DNA from: Haloferula sp. BvORR071
GTDB taxonomy: Bacteria; Verrucomicrobiota; Verrucomicrobiia; Verrucomicrobiales; Akkermansiaceae
Reading direction: 5' to 3'
DNA length: 64,000 nucleotides
NCBI RefSeq assembly: GCF_000739615.1
Contig: NZ_BATP01000024.1
Coordinates: forward strand, 1-64,000
Part shown: positions 8,135 through 17,030 of the stretch, in pieces
Numbering within the stretch: position 1 is the stretch's first letter
How the letters are laid out: the number at the start of each line of letters is the position of its first letter
Notes under the pieces: model-generated
Databases searched by the model: none
What the model was told of the DNA's origin: nothing
The model's input: only the letters and a program-made list of their open reading frames with translations
Translations under genes and position numbers: made by a program

Positions 8135-9055
8135 CTACTTCTGATCCAGATTCGCCGTCATCTCCTCATCGGTCGGCGTCTTGCTCGGCACCCCGTCCTT
8201 CGGCACATCCACGTGCGCGATCCAGGCAATCGCATTCAGGACGATGCCGCGATGGTCATCGTTCTTCCAGTTCTTGTGGAAATGCCCGCCGGTGAAGCCG
8301 AAGGCCCGGCTCTTGCCGCCATCGCGCTCATAAGCCCACATCACATGCTGCGGCTCCTTGCGCTCCAGCACCGCCGCGCGCACCTCCGGATTCCCCTCGT
8401 GCTCGCCATCCGGACGGCTCAGGGATTCCTTCGGCGGCAGGTCGGTCAGGATCGGGGTGACACCATCCATCTTCTCGCGGAAGCGCATGTGGTAGTACCA
8501 CTCGTCGACGATGTTGAACTCCTTGATGCCATTGCTGATCTCATGCTTGGCTGGCTTGAATTTGCCATCCCAATGCGGGTTCACGGACCAATTGCTCTCG
8601 AAGTAACCGCCGATCACATCCAGGAAAGTCTGGCCACCTTCGCCCTTCGGCACTTCCACGGCGTAGTGGATGCAGCCGATCCCGGTGCCCGCGTCCGCCA
8701 GCTCCTTGAGCTTCTTGAGGTGCTTCATCGCCGGGTGCCCGTCACCACCGTCCGCGTAGATCACCACTGCCGCGGCACCGTCGAAGACCTTCTCATCCTG
8801 CGGCCAGCCATTGGTGACCACGGTGGCTTCCACCGGCAGACCGCTCTTGTTCAGTTGGTCCGCCAGCAGCATGCAGCCGGCGCGATGCTCGTGCTCGCCC
8901 TTCGGGTGGCTCGGTCGCCCAGCGACGAAGACGATCTTCTTCTTCGCCGACTCCGCGGCCTTGGCCGGCTCAGCGGGGCTGGGGCTCATGAGCGCAAAGG
9001 TGGCAGCACCGGCCGCAGCCAGCGCCAAGATCAGCGAACGAGGATTCTTCAACAT
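8135..9055 (-). CDS. ThuA-domain protein, secreted
   Basis: 306 residues from ATG 9055, chosen because it places MLKNPRSLILALAAAGAATF as a signal peptide; eight more codons are open upstream. ThuA domains are class I glutamine-amidotransferase-like folds found in many Verrucomicrobia and Planctomycetes secreted sugar-related proteins; the enzymatic role is unproven. Seen: IVFVAGRPSHPKGEHEH near the N-terminus of the domain, ADGGDGHPAMKH, GTGIGCIHYAVE (the nucleophile-elbow-like turn with Cys), PHWDGKF, DEWYYHMRF, and the C-terminal GFTGGHFHKNWKNDDHR. It lies on the same strand as, and 45 bases downstream of, the rhodanese lipoprotein, so the two may be co-transcribed. Confidence 0.85.
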   Translation of the reverse strand: MLKNPRSLILALAAAGAATFALMSPSPAEPAKAAESAKKKIVFVAGRPSHPKGEHEHRAGCMLLADQLNKSGLPVEATVVTNGWPQDEKVFDGAAAVVIYADGGDGHPAMKHLKKLKELADAGTGIGCIHYAVEVPKGEGGQTFLDVIGGYFESNWSVNPHWDGKFKPAKHEISNGIKEFNIVDEWYYHMRFREKMDGVTPILTDLPPKESLSRPDGEHEGNPEVRAAVLERKEPQHVMWAYERDGGKSRAFGFTGGHFHKNWKNDDHRGIVLNAIAWIAHVDVPKDGVPSKTPTDEEMTANLDQK

Positions 9056-9100
9056 GGGATTCCTCCCATACACGGCCATCGCGCGGCGGATTTCAAGGGA

Positions 9101-9619
9101 TCACTCCGTCGGCATCCCCGCCGTCTTCCAATCGGCGAAGCCGCCTTGGAGAACCGCAACGTCATGTCCGCGGGCTGCCAGCTTCTCCGCGACCGTGCGG
9201 GCATCCGGACAAGCGGCGTCCGTGCAGTAAACCACCACGATCTTCCCCGCCTTCACAGCGGCACCGATCTCCACTTCGCGGCTGGCGATCTGATGGTCGA
9301 AGTCTCCCTTGGGCCAGGAGATCGCACCCGGGATCTTCCCGAAACGAGACACGAAGCCCGGCCGGGCGTCATAGATCAGGGCCGTCCCGGCCTGCTGCCG
9401 CGGGAAAAACGCCTCCAGACTGATCTCCGTCAGCGTGCCCCGGACGGGAACAGGTGCCGGGGGCGTCGGGGCGGCGGGCTTCGGCGTCACCGCTTTCTTC
9501 GGCGGGGTCGGCTTGGCCACCACCTGAGCCGGAGGGACCGAAGCGGCATGACCGGTCTGCCCCTCCTCACAGGCAGCAAGTTCCAACAGGGCCAATCCGG
9601 CGAGCAGGCAGCGCTTCAC
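9101..9619 (-). CDS. Rhodanese-domain lipoprotein
   Basis: 172 residues. A lipobox (LELAAC, Cys 17) gives a lipid anchor, followed by an Ala/Pro/Lys-rich linker (about 25-60) and one rhodanese domain (about 65-170). The domain shows the entry strand LIYDARPGFVSRFGKIPGAI and the active-site loop VVYCTDAACPDA with Cys 132 as the expected sulfur or selenium carrier, then AEKLAARGHDVAVLQGGFADW. Rhodaneses transfer sulfane sulfur; for an envelope-anchored one the acceptor is unknown. It shares strand and orientation with the ThuA gene downstream. Confidence 0.88.
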   Translation of the reverse strand: MKRCLLAGLALLELAACEEGQTGHAASVPPAQVVAKPTPPKKAVTPKPAAPTPPAPVPVRGTLTEISLEAFFPRQQAGTALIYDARPGFVSRFGKIPGAISWPKGDFDHQIASREVEIGAAVKAGKIVVVYCTDAACPDARTVAEKLAARGHDVAVLQGGFADWKTAGMPTE

Positions 9620-9738
9620 GGCGCTGATTCAAACCCTCTACCGGCCCGCTGCCAAGCGGACTCCGCCGGGTGTCGAAAAAGTCGGGATTTCCCCGATCGT
9701 GTCCGGCACTGCTTCTGCTAGATCTGGCATTCGTGCCG

Positions 9739-12438
9739 GTGAAAACCTTCGCCTCCCTCCTGGCGCTCACAGCGATGGCGGCTGCCGTCGAAGTGCGCGT
9801 CGCGGCCTTCAACATCGGAGCCCACTTCAACGGCAGCAATCCCGACTACAGCCTCGGCGACCCGGGGACGCCCGACTACGAGTCGGTCAAAGCGATCCTC
9901 GCCCGCATCAACGCCGACGTCGTTTCCCTGGAGGAAATCGATGGGGCCGATGTCAGCAATCCCAGCGACCTGGGCACCCTCGCGAGCAGCCTCGGCTACC
10001 CTTACATGCACATGCCGCCGGTCTCGGGGAGCCAGCCGGCCTACAGTGCCCCGCTCGATAACAACCTGCGCGTGGTGATTCTCTCCCGCTACCCCTTCGC
10101 CGCGACTGGCTTCATCACTTCACCCCCCGGTGCGCGGGAGATGACGCGTTTCCTTCCTTGGGCACGAGTGGACGTTCCGGGTACCCTCAATGATCCAACG
10201 ATCGTGGGCGCCCACCTCAAGTCGAGTGATGCGACGGAGGACCGCTTCCGGCGGGCGGTGGAACTCCGGCGTCTCAGCAACTACCTGAGTTCCTCCAATC
10301 TTGATGAGGACGACAACTACATCATCGTCGGCGACTTCAACATGGTGGGGGCCAACCGCACCTTCCAGAGCCTGCCCACCACGCTTCCCGCAAGCTACAC
10401 TCTCGGCGGCGATGTCAGCTTCCCGGTCAGCTATTCCTCCAATCCGGTCGCTTATTTCGGCGTTCCCGGTGTAGTCCGCCTGGACCCGCGGCAACTCAAT
10501 GGCTCCGCCGTGACTTTTCCCAGCAGTGGCAACGTGCTTGATGTGATGATGGTCTCGCCGGCAATCGCAGGCCGGATGCACGCCACGGAGATCTACAATT
10601 CCGCGCTGGATACGGCCAACGGCGGCTTGCCCAAGGCCAGCGATCCGCTCGCTGCCGGCACCAGCAGCAGCGCTTCCGACCACTTCGCGATCTTCGGCGA
10701 TTTCGAGCTCGATGCCGACTTGCCGAACCTGACCCTGAGTCTCTCCCTGCCGGCGGTGCTGGAGGGAATGCCAGATGGCACGGTCACCGGCACCGTGACC
10801 TTGCCAGCGGTCCAAGCGAATGCGGTGAGTATCACGCTGTCTTCGGATGATCCGGAGGCCGCGCAGCCCTTCCCGCCGGTCGTGCAGATTCCGGCCGGGC
10901 AGTTGACCGGCACGGTCACCATCCGCACACCGCGGAACTATCTGGTCGATCCGCAGCGCAGCGTGACCATCACCGCACTCGCCCCGGGCCACGATCCCGA
11001 CAACGCGGTGCTGGCAGTGGAAAACACCGACGGTCCCTATGTCCTCGATGGCCAGGGCGACACGGTCACCGAGAACTTCAACGGCTTCGCTGGAAGCCAC
11101 GATCCGGCACCGTGGACCAGTAGCGGCGGCATCGCCTGGCGCGGTGTCGATGACGGCAGTTCCGCGGTCGCCGGACTGCGGGCCTACGGCTCGCTTACCG
11201 ATTCCTCGCTGGGCTTCCTGGCAGACGGAACCGGCACCGTCGCGGCTGCAACCTTCACCAATGGCTCTAGCCAAACGCTCACCGCGCTGCAGATCGCCGT
11301 GGATTTTGAGCAATGGCGCTCCGCTCTCGGCGGCCGCGCGGACACGCTCAAAGCCTTTCTATTCTACGATGGATCTAGTATTCCCCTGCCTGCACTGAAC
11401 TACACCGCCAGCACCGCGCTGCCGACCGGCCCGGTCAGCAACGGATCCACCGCCACGCTTTCCGCCACCGCCACCGGCCTGGCCATCCCACCGGGAGCGA
11501 ACTTCGAGCTGCACTTTAGCTTCACCCCCGGACCCGCAGATGTGGTGCCACCAGCGGATGTCTTCATCAACGAGTTCCACTACGACAACGCTGGCACCGA
11601 CCAAGGCGAGTTCGTGGAGGTCGTTGTGGGCCCGGGCTACACCGGCCCTCTCTCCGCGGTCTCGCTGATCCTCTACAATGGCGCTGGCGGCGCGAGCTAC
11701 GGGACCCACGCCCTGAATACCTTCACCGCGGGCGACACCACGCCGTCCGGCTACCGCCTATTCTGGAAGGCCATCTCCAGCATCCAGAACGACAATGACG
11801 GCATGGCTCTGGTGGTGAACGGCGTGGTCTCGCAATTCATCTCCTACGAAGGCGCCGTGACTGCCACCACCGGTCCCGCCACTGGCATGAGCGCCGTGGA
11901 TATCGGCGTGGACCAGGATCCCGCGCCTGCCGCGGGCGTCGGCTCACTGGGCCTGACCGGCACCGGCGGCCAAGCCTCCGCCTTCACCTGGACCCAATTC
12001 GCCGGCGCCTATACCCCCGGGCAAGTGAATGCAGGCCAGACCTTCAGCATCCCCGCGCCGCCCTCGCAAGGCCTCGCGATCGACAACCTGAGCGTAACCG
12101 TCCTGGCTACCAGCAATCCCGACAGCGATGGCGACGGGCTCGCCGACTCGATCGATCCGGATGACGACAACGACGGCCAGAGTGATGCGGATGAGATCGC
12201 CTTCGGCACTAACCCGCTCGATGCGACTTCAATCTTCCGCCCCATTTTCTCCCGCGTCTCTCCACGCAGCTTCGAACTCCGCTTCCTCGCCGCGGCGGGC
12301 ATTACTTACGCCGTGCAATCCAGCTCCGAGCTTGAGCACTGGAATACTTACACCTATCCCGGCACGGGTGAGGAAACGATCATTGCCTTCCCGCAAGTGG
12401 AGGGAAATTTCTTCGTGCGGGTGAAGGTGGGTCAATAG
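9739..12438 (+). CDS. Secreted endonuclease/exonuclease/phosphatase-family modular protein
   Basis: 899 residues from GTG 9739, which gives the signal peptide VKTFASLLALTAMAAAVEV; an upstream GTG at 9670 would spoil it. Domain order: EEP/DNase I fold (about 20-335) with RVAAFNIGAHFNG, the acid in VVSLEEIDGAD, VILSRYPF, VGAHLKSS, the metal site IIVGDFNMVG and SSASDHFAIFGDF; a Calx-beta-like or Ig-like module (about 345-440); a beta-sandwich module (about 455-595); a lamin-tail-like module starting VFINEFHYDN (about 605-760); a thrombospondin type-3 calcium loop DSDGDGLADSIDPDDDNDG (about 795-813); and a short C-terminal beta module common in verrucomicrobial secreted proteins. Likely an extracellular nuclease or phosphodiesterase; substrate untested. 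Confidence 0.85.
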   Translation: MKTFASLLALTAMAAAVEVRVAAFNIGAHFNGSNPDYSLGDPGTPDYESVKAILARINADVVSLEEIDGADVSNPSDLGTLASSLGYPYMHMPPVSGSQPAYSAPLDNNLRVVILSRYPFAATGFITSPPGAREMTRFLPWARVDVPGTLNDPTIVGAHLKSSDATEDRFRRAVELRRLSNYLSSSNLDEDDNYIIVGDFNMVGANRTFQSLPTTLPASYTLGGDVSFPVSYSSNPVAYFGVPGVVRLDPRQLNGSAVTFPSSGNVLDVMMVSPAIAGRMHATEIYNSALDTANGGLPKASDPLAAGTSSSASDHFAIFGDFELDADLPNLTLSLSLPAVLEGMPDGTVTGTVTLPAVQANAVSITLSSDDPEAAQPFPPVVQIPAGQLTGTVTIRTPRNYLVDPQRSVTITALAPGHDPDNAVLAVENTDGPYVLDGQGDTVTENFNGFAGSHDPAPWTSSGGIAWRGVDDGSSAVAGLRAYGSLTDSSLGFLADGTGTVAAATFTNGSSQTLTALQIAVDFEQWRSALGGRADTLKAFLFYDGSSIPLPALNYTASTALPTGPVSNGSTATLSATATGLAIPPGANFELHFSFTPGPADVVPPADVFINEFHYDNAGTDQGEFVEVVVGPGYTGPLSAVSLILYNGAGGASYGTHALNTFTAGDTTPSGYRLFWKAISSIQNDNDGMALVVNGVVSQFISYEGAVTATTGPATGMSAVDIGVDQDPAPAAGVGSLGLTGTGGQASAFTWTQFAGAYTPGQVNAGQTFSIPAPPSQGLAIDNLSVTVLATSNPDSDGDGLADSIDPDDDNDGQSDADEIAFGTNPLDATSIFRPIFSRVSPRSFELRFLAAAGITYAVQSSSELEHWNTYTYPGTGEETIIAFPQVEGNFFVRVKVGQ

Positions 12439-12658
12439 GCAGGCACCGATCACCAAGGGTCAGCCGGAGGGAGCAAACCTTCATCATCTCGTGTTGCGCG
12501 GGCGGGCGGAATTCTGCAAAAAGCATCCACCCACAGTTGAGATAATTTTGACGCGCAGGTGTCTCAGAAGCTCCAAGCCCGAATTAGGAGGTGGGAGCAG
12601 TTGACTTCGCACTTCCGGAGTGCACCGCACTAAACTTGAATCCTTCTTTGCAAAGAAT

Positions 12659-13249
12659 ATGCCCAATTGCGACGACATCGATCCCCAAAAGATTCGCGCT
12701 GCATCCCGGAAGCAGGATCTCGTGTACATGCGCGACAACCTTGGGGCCTCGGGTATGCGAAGAGTGTTGGCCGATCTTATTGATGTCGGCATAACGATTG
12801 CCATCGCAGTTGGTCTCTACCACGCAGGCGCGAGTCCTTGGTATTCCCTCGGATATTTCCTGATCAGGGACTGTATTCCCTTGGGACGCAGCATTGGGAA
12901 GCTGGTGACCGGTGTGCATGTCAGGGACGCTGGCAGCCTCGGGCCTTCCACATTCCTCCAACGGCTAATCCGAGGGGCCACAACCATCGCTATCCTAGCA
13001 CCTCTCGGGTTGCTGATCGCGACGTTCATGGCTCTGTCCTTTGGAGTTCTCGCAGCCGCCGGATTCATTGTGATCCTTTGGGGAGGGCATTCCTCCTTCC
13101 TGCAAATGATCGGCTACGATTTCGCGACAGGCCGGACCGTCGCGGACCGGATCGCACGGACTCACTTGGTAACCATGAGCGATCTTGAAGTGCTTTCAGC
13201 TTCTGCCCGGAAACTGGAGTCCCTCCGGAGCGACCTGCCCAACCGTTAA
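12659..13249 (+). CDS. RDD-family membrane protein
   Basis: 196 residues from ATG 12659; the frame runs back to a GTG at 12620 and the start is uncertain because neither has a good Shine-Dalgarno. RDD proteins are small integral membrane proteins named after conserved Arg-Asp-Asp. Seen: GMRRVLADLIDVGITIAI (Arg, Asp, Asp in the first segment), a second cluster PLGRSIGKLVTGVHVRDAG, and a further hydrophobic pair (about 115-155). Some family members act as ion antiporters; no function is assigned here. The stop is 10 bases from the convergent stop of the next gene. GC content is lower than the flanks. Confidence 0.75.
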   Translation: MPNCDDIDPQKIRAASRKQDLVYMRDNLGASGMRRVLADLIDVGITIAIAVGLYHAGASPWYSLGYFLIRDCIPLGRSIGKLVTGVHVRDAGSLGPSTFLQRLIRGATTIAILAPLGLLIATFMALSFGVLAAAGFIVILWGGHSSFLQMIGYDFATGRTVADRIARTHLVTMSDLEVLSASARKLESLRSDLPNR

Positions 13250-13258
13250 GCCGGAGAT

Positions 13259-14983
13259 CTACCTGAACAACGCATCCACCCCCATCGCGCTCTTCCGCAA
13301 GAACTTCGGCACCGCCTTGCTCTTCCCCGGCCGGAACAAGCGGAACACCAGCCCCAGCAGGTTCAGCGTTAAAACATGGTCGATCAGCCGGTAACCGCGC
13401 TGCCGCCGCAGCAGCAGTGAAGACAGCCAGCCCAGAGTCTGCCGCTTCACCTTGAAAGGCTCGAAGGACAGCTTGATCCGGTAGCGCTGCCGCTTCTCGC
13501 TCGGCCACGCCTTCTTATACGCCTTCTTCGAGGCACGGATACGCTCGGTGAGCTCCGGCTCGAAGGGCAGGAAGTAGTAGCGCCGCGCCAAGCGGATCAG
13601 ATGGCAGAAGTCGCGCCAGTGCTCGATGTCCGCCACCGGCAGCTCCGCCGCGCGGGCCAGCTCGATCATCCGCGGGAAAAGCGCATAGGCCGCCTCGCCC
13701 TCGCGCAGCGCCCGCTCCGGATCCTGCACGAAATGCCGCAGCACCTTCCTGACCGCGTGATTGATAAACAGGCAATCCCAGTAGACATGCAAAAGCGGCG
13801 GAATCCGCACCCGCCGGAAGAACAGCTTCTGCGAGGCGAAGTCACCGATGTAGTGCAGCTCCTTCACCACCGTCTCCGCGTGGCGCAGCAACTCCAGCGC
13901 CGCGGGAGCCCTCTCCACGCCAACCAGATTCGCCACCGCGTCCTCCACCGATTCGCGGTCTCGGAAGATCCGCAGCGCGACCACCGTGTTCAGCCGCAGC
14001 CAGAAATCGCGGTCATTCTCCTCCAGAAATGCCAAGCGCCGGAAGCGGTGCCAGCCACCGGTCTGGCACCACACCGAGATCCCCGCCAGATTCGCGTCCC
14101 CCTGCAGCTCGCGTGCGAATTGCTCGCAGTCCCAGCCGATGAAACTCGGAAACTCCCCCGCTCCCTCATACTCGCGCCGCGCCTGTAGCTCCACGATCTT
14201 GCGGTGCGGCGTGCGGAAGAAGGCCCGGTTCAGTGGCAGGTAGCGGAAGAAGTCACTCTCCCCATACTTCATCGAGAGGATGAAGCTCGGCGAGTTCACT
14301 CCCACTAGCGCCTTCGCCAAGGTCCGGCGATGCCAGATCAAATCGCCCACCCGGTGCGCCCCCACCGTCCAAGTCCGGAGAATCAAGGTCCGCTCCTGGC
14401 GCTCGAAGACCGGCAGCAGGGTCCGCAGCAAGCGATTGGTCTCCGCCGCGCTGCGCACATGCAAGCGGGTGCGGATCGGATCCTTCACATCCACCCCGTC
14501 GCTCTCACCGATCCGCAGCACCAGCCCGGCCACCTCCGGGTGCGCCTTCAGGAATCCCTCCACCAGCGCCCGGTAGTATTCCTCCAGCTTCTGGCGGTCC
14601 TGCCCCAGCGCCGCCTCGATCGCCGGGGTCACCGGCAGCACGTCGGAGGTCACGTAGATCTGGAGCCCCGCCTCTTGGATAATCCGGAAAAGCTCCGCGA
14701 ACTCCTCCCGGAAGACCGCGATCCGCGCCGCCGTCTCCGGCTCGTGCAGCGGGTGCGGCGCCAGGTGCGCCAGATCATCCACCGTCACCGCATTGAAGCC
14801 GGCGGCGGCGACCTCGCGGGTGAATTTCCGCATATCCTCCCGGATTTGCGCCCATTGCGTTCTGCGCGCCTCACCCTCGGTTGCTAGATGAGTGAAGGGA
14901 ATCTTCGACCAATTGATCCGGCGGCGCTCATAGCCGCGGAAAAATGGACCGATCGCGTCGATGAGAAAGATCCCCGGCGGCAT
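13259..14983 (-). CDS. TIM-barrel-like protein, possibly glycosyl-hydrolase related
   Basis: 574 residues from ATG 14983 (MPPGIFLIDAIGPFFRGY). The first half reads like a beta/alpha barrel: AAAGFNAVTVDDLAHLAPHP, GLQIYVTSDVLPV, HPEVAGLVLRIGESDGVDV, RTLILRTWTVGAHRVGDLIW and SIKYGE-type strands, ending with FIGWDCEQFARELQGD and GISVWCQTGGW. The pattern of Asp/Glu after predicted strands suggests a glycosidase-like or alpha-glucuronidase-like barrel, but I cannot name a family. The second half (about 300-574) is helical and Arg/Lys-rich. No signal peptide. The frame continues beyond the chosen start into the opposite-strand prepilin gene, which I reject as coding. Confidence 0.7.
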   Translation of the reverse strand: MPPGIFLIDAIGPFFRGYERRRINWSKIPFTHLATEGEARRTQWAQIREDMRKFTREVAAAGFNAVTVDDLAHLAPHPLHEPETAARIAVFREEFAELFRIIQEAGLQIYVTSDVLPVTPAIEAALGQDRQKLEEYYRALVEGFLKAHPEVAGLVLRIGESDGVDVKDPIRTRLHVRSAAETNRLLRTLLPVFERQERTLILRTWTVGAHRVGDLIWHRRTLAKALVGVNSPSFILSMKYGESDFFRYLPLNRAFFRTPHRKIVELQARREYEGAGEFPSFIGWDCEQFARELQGDANLAGISVWCQTGGWHRFRRLAFLEENDRDFWLRLNTVVALRIFRDRESVEDAVANLVGVERAPAALELLRHAETVVKELHYIGDFASQKLFFRRVRIPPLLHVYWDCLFINHAVRKVLRHFVQDPERALREGEAAYALFPRMIELARAAELPVADIEHWRDFCHLIRLARRYYFLPFEPELTERIRASKKAYKKAWPSEKRQRYRIKLSFEPFKVKRQTLGWLSSLLLRRQRGYRLIDHVLTLNLLGLVFRLFRPGKSKAVPKFLRKSAMGVDALFR

Positions 14984-15152
14984 GATTCCTGCAACGTACG
15001 TGTCACGTGCACAGGGGGCAAAGACCGTGAATTTGACGAGATCGTCGCAATCCCGAATTTGTGGCGGGGCGCTCGGCGACCGACGCCTTGCGTGTCTACT
15101 TCGTGATGGCGCGCAGTCTCTTTTGCATCTGCGTGCTTTCGGTCGTCTTCCC

Positions 15153-15782
15153 GTGAAACCGCCGTTCCATCCCTCCGCAGGCCCCGCGCCCGGCTTCAGC
15201 TTGATCGAGCTGCTGGTGGTGATCGCCATCATCGGCTCGCTGACGGCCCTCGGGATGTCGGTGCTTGGCACAAATGCGGCGAAGTCCCAGCGCACCGCCA
15301 CGGACCAGTTCTCCGCCGCGGTAGAGCAAGCCCGCACCGCCGCCATCACCCGCCGCAAGCCAGTGATCCTGGCCGTCGCGGAACCGCAACCGAATGCCAC
15401 CGATGAGGAAGCCCGCTTCGGACTCTTCGAGGTGGATACCCTGCCGGATGCGGGAGCTTTGATCGAAGCCCGCCAAGTGGAGCGCTGGCACATCGTCCCG
15501 AACGGTGTGGTCTTCCTCGCCGGCAGGGTGCAGGAATTCGAGAACCTCTTCGATGAGACCGAAGTGGTCCTGAGCCTGAAAGGCGGCCAGGAAAAAGTCT
15601 CCGTCCATGCCCTCGCCTTCGACTCCCGCGGCGGCCTCGCCTGGCCGAAGGGTTCCGATCCGGTGGCCGTGAAGCTTGGCAATGGCCACTACGCCAGCGG
15701 CAAGCCGGTGACGGTCTCCGGCGGCGGCCACAACTCACTCCGCATCGGCCGCGTGGTGGCCCGTCCCTGGAGACTCGACTGA
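15153..15782 (+). CDS. Verru_Chthon cassette protein D (GspH-like prepilin)
   Basis: 209 residues from GTG 15153. Near the N-terminus is a type IV prepilin signal: GFSLIELLVVIAIIG, with cleavage expected after Gly and the conserved Glu at +5. The body is a GspH/FimT-like beta domain (RTAATDQFSAAVEQARTAAITRRKPVILAV is the typical first helix and strand). It is the first gene of a four-gene unit of pseudopilin-like proteins known from Verrucomicrobium and Chthoniobacter as the Verru_Chthon cassette; I assign D by size, position and fold. The cassette's function is unknown. The next gene follows in 4 bases. Confidence 0.82.
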   Translation: MKPPFHPSAGPAPGFSLIELLVVIAIIGSLTALGMSVLGTNAAKSQRTATDQFSAAVEQARTAAITRRKPVILAVAEPQPNATDEEARFGLFEVDTLPDAGALIEARQVERWHIVPNGVVFLAGRVQEFENLFDETEVVLSLKGGQEKVSVHALAFDSRGGLAWPKGSDPVAVKLGNGHYASGKPVTVSGGGHNSLRIGRVVARPWRLD

Positions 15783-15786
15783 TTCG

Positions 15787-16296
15787 ATGAAGCTCGCCCT
15801 CCCACTTCCCGGCCTGAAGCGCGGCGCATCCCTGGTGGAGATCATGGTCTCCATCGGCGTACTCGCAGTGGTTGCTCCACTCGCCTTGGCCACGCTGTTG
15901 CAGGCCGGTGAAGGCGGCAGCACCTCACGCGCCGAAACCCGCTCGCCCCTGATCGTGGAGAACTGCCTGTCCGAACTGAGTTTGGCGCGCCAAGGCCTTT
16001 CGGCGAACCTGCCCGCCCTGCAAGCAGGCAGGGAGTTCGGCAAGGATCAGGTGATCTGCCTCGCCTTCGGCGGCGACGGCAAGCTGCTCGGCAAGATCGA
16101 GGGCCTCGGCTACGATACCGGCACCGGCAAGGTGAAGGATGAAGACGCTGCCTTCCTCGTCCGCCTGAGCGGCGTGGAGGACAAGAGCCGTAGCGACTTC
16201 CCGTCCATGCTCACGGTCAAAGTCAGCATCGAGCGGCCCGCCATCGCGGCGTCGAAGAACCGGCGGGTGATGGATTTCTACACCAAGCTGCCATGA
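15787..16296 (+). CDS. Verru_Chthon cassette protein B (PilV/GspI-like prepilin)
   Basis: 169 residues. A prepilin-type N-terminus, LKRGASLVEIMVSIGVLAVVAP, has Glu at the +5-like position; a membrane helix of about 22 residues is followed by a small soluble domain with GLGYDTGTGKVKDEDAAFLVR and a C-terminal strand VMDFYTKLP. It would be the minor-pilin-like B subunit of the cassette. The ATG of the next gene overlaps its end (ATGA, 16293-16296), so the two are translationally coupled. Confidence 0.82.
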   Translation: MKLALPLPGLKRGASLVEIMVSIGVLAVVAPLALATLLQAGEGGSTSRAETRSPLIVENCLSELSLARQGLSANLPALQAGREFGKDQVICLAFGGDGKLLGKIEGLGYDTGTGKVKDEDAAFLVRLSGVEDKSRSDFPSMLTVKVSIERPAIAASKNRRVMDFYTKLP

Positions 16297-17030
16297 AGCT
16301 TCCGCGACATTCCCGTGGCTTCACGCTGATCGAGTTGCTGGTCACCATGGCGATCGGCTCGGTCATCCTCTTCGTCGCGGCCTTGATGCTCTCGAAGGCG
16401 GGCGAAGGCTACGACCACGGTGCCGGCAGCGTGGCCGCGGAGCGCGAGGCCCGCGCGATCCTCCACCAGATGGGCAGCGACCTCGCCAAGGCCGAATGGC
16501 ACAAGGACACCCGCTTCAAGAATGACGGTGCCGACTGGATCAAGGCCGACCTCGGATTCTTTTCCCTGCAACCGGAGGATGCGCAGTCCGAGAGCAAGCG
16601 CAGCGCCGACCTCTGCGCGGTGCACTACTACCTCCAGGACATCACGGTCGGAAACGCCACGATCCGCTGCCTGATGCGCGGCTTCCGCGAAAGCGGCGAG
16701 GTCTTTCCCGCTCTCAAGACCGGCTCGCTCGATCCCCTCTTCACTCCGGAGAAAACCGACGAGCCGGTGGCCTTCGGCGTGCTTTCCTTCGAGGCCCAGC
16801 CACTGCAGCGCTCGAAGGCCGGGCAATGGGAAAACTGGAATGGCGACAAGACCAAGGCTCCCACCGCCGTGCGCCTGCGACTGGTGGTCGCCCGCCGCGA
16901 GCTGCTCGGCAAGCTGACCACCGCGCAGGATTGGAACAGCAGCCCACTCCGCGGCGTTCCCGGCCAGGTTGCCAACAACCCCAACCTCGAAACCTACGAG
17001 GCGATCCAGAGATACGGAAACGATGCTTGA
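16293..17030 (+). CDS. Verru_Chthon cassette protein C (PilW/GspJ-like prepilin)
   Basis: 245 residues. Class III prepilin signal HSRGFTLIELLVTMAIGSV, then a helix and a domain of GspJ/PilW size. Features include LHQMGSDLAKAEWHKDTRF and a single-Cys pair (LCAVHYY, IRCLMRGF) that could form a disulfide. It overlaps the B gene by 4 bases and the A gene by 8 bases, so the cassette is one tightly coupled operon. Confidence 0.82.
   Translation: MKLPRHSRGFTLIELLVTMAIGSVILFVAALMLSKAGEGYDHGAGSVAAEREARAILHQMGSDLAKAEWHKDTRFKNDGADWIKADLGFFSLQPEDAQSESKRSADLCAVHYYLQDITVGNATIRCLMRGFRESGEVFPALKTGSLDPLFTPEKTDEPVAFGVLSFEAQPLQRSKAGQWENWNGDKTKAPTAVRLRLVVARRELLGKLTTAQDWNSSPLRGVPGQVANNPNLETYEAIQRYGNDA

Noticed and set aside
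7856-9721. Long plus-strand frame across the ThuA and rhodanese genes
   Set aside because: Arg/His/Leu-rich antisense shadow. The minus-strand genes have clear domains and signal sequences.
14984-15682. N-terminal extension of the barrel-like gene across the opposite strand
   Set aside because: It overlaps the well-supported prepilin D gene and shows low-complexity, non-conserved sequence. The ATG at 14983 is a natural start.
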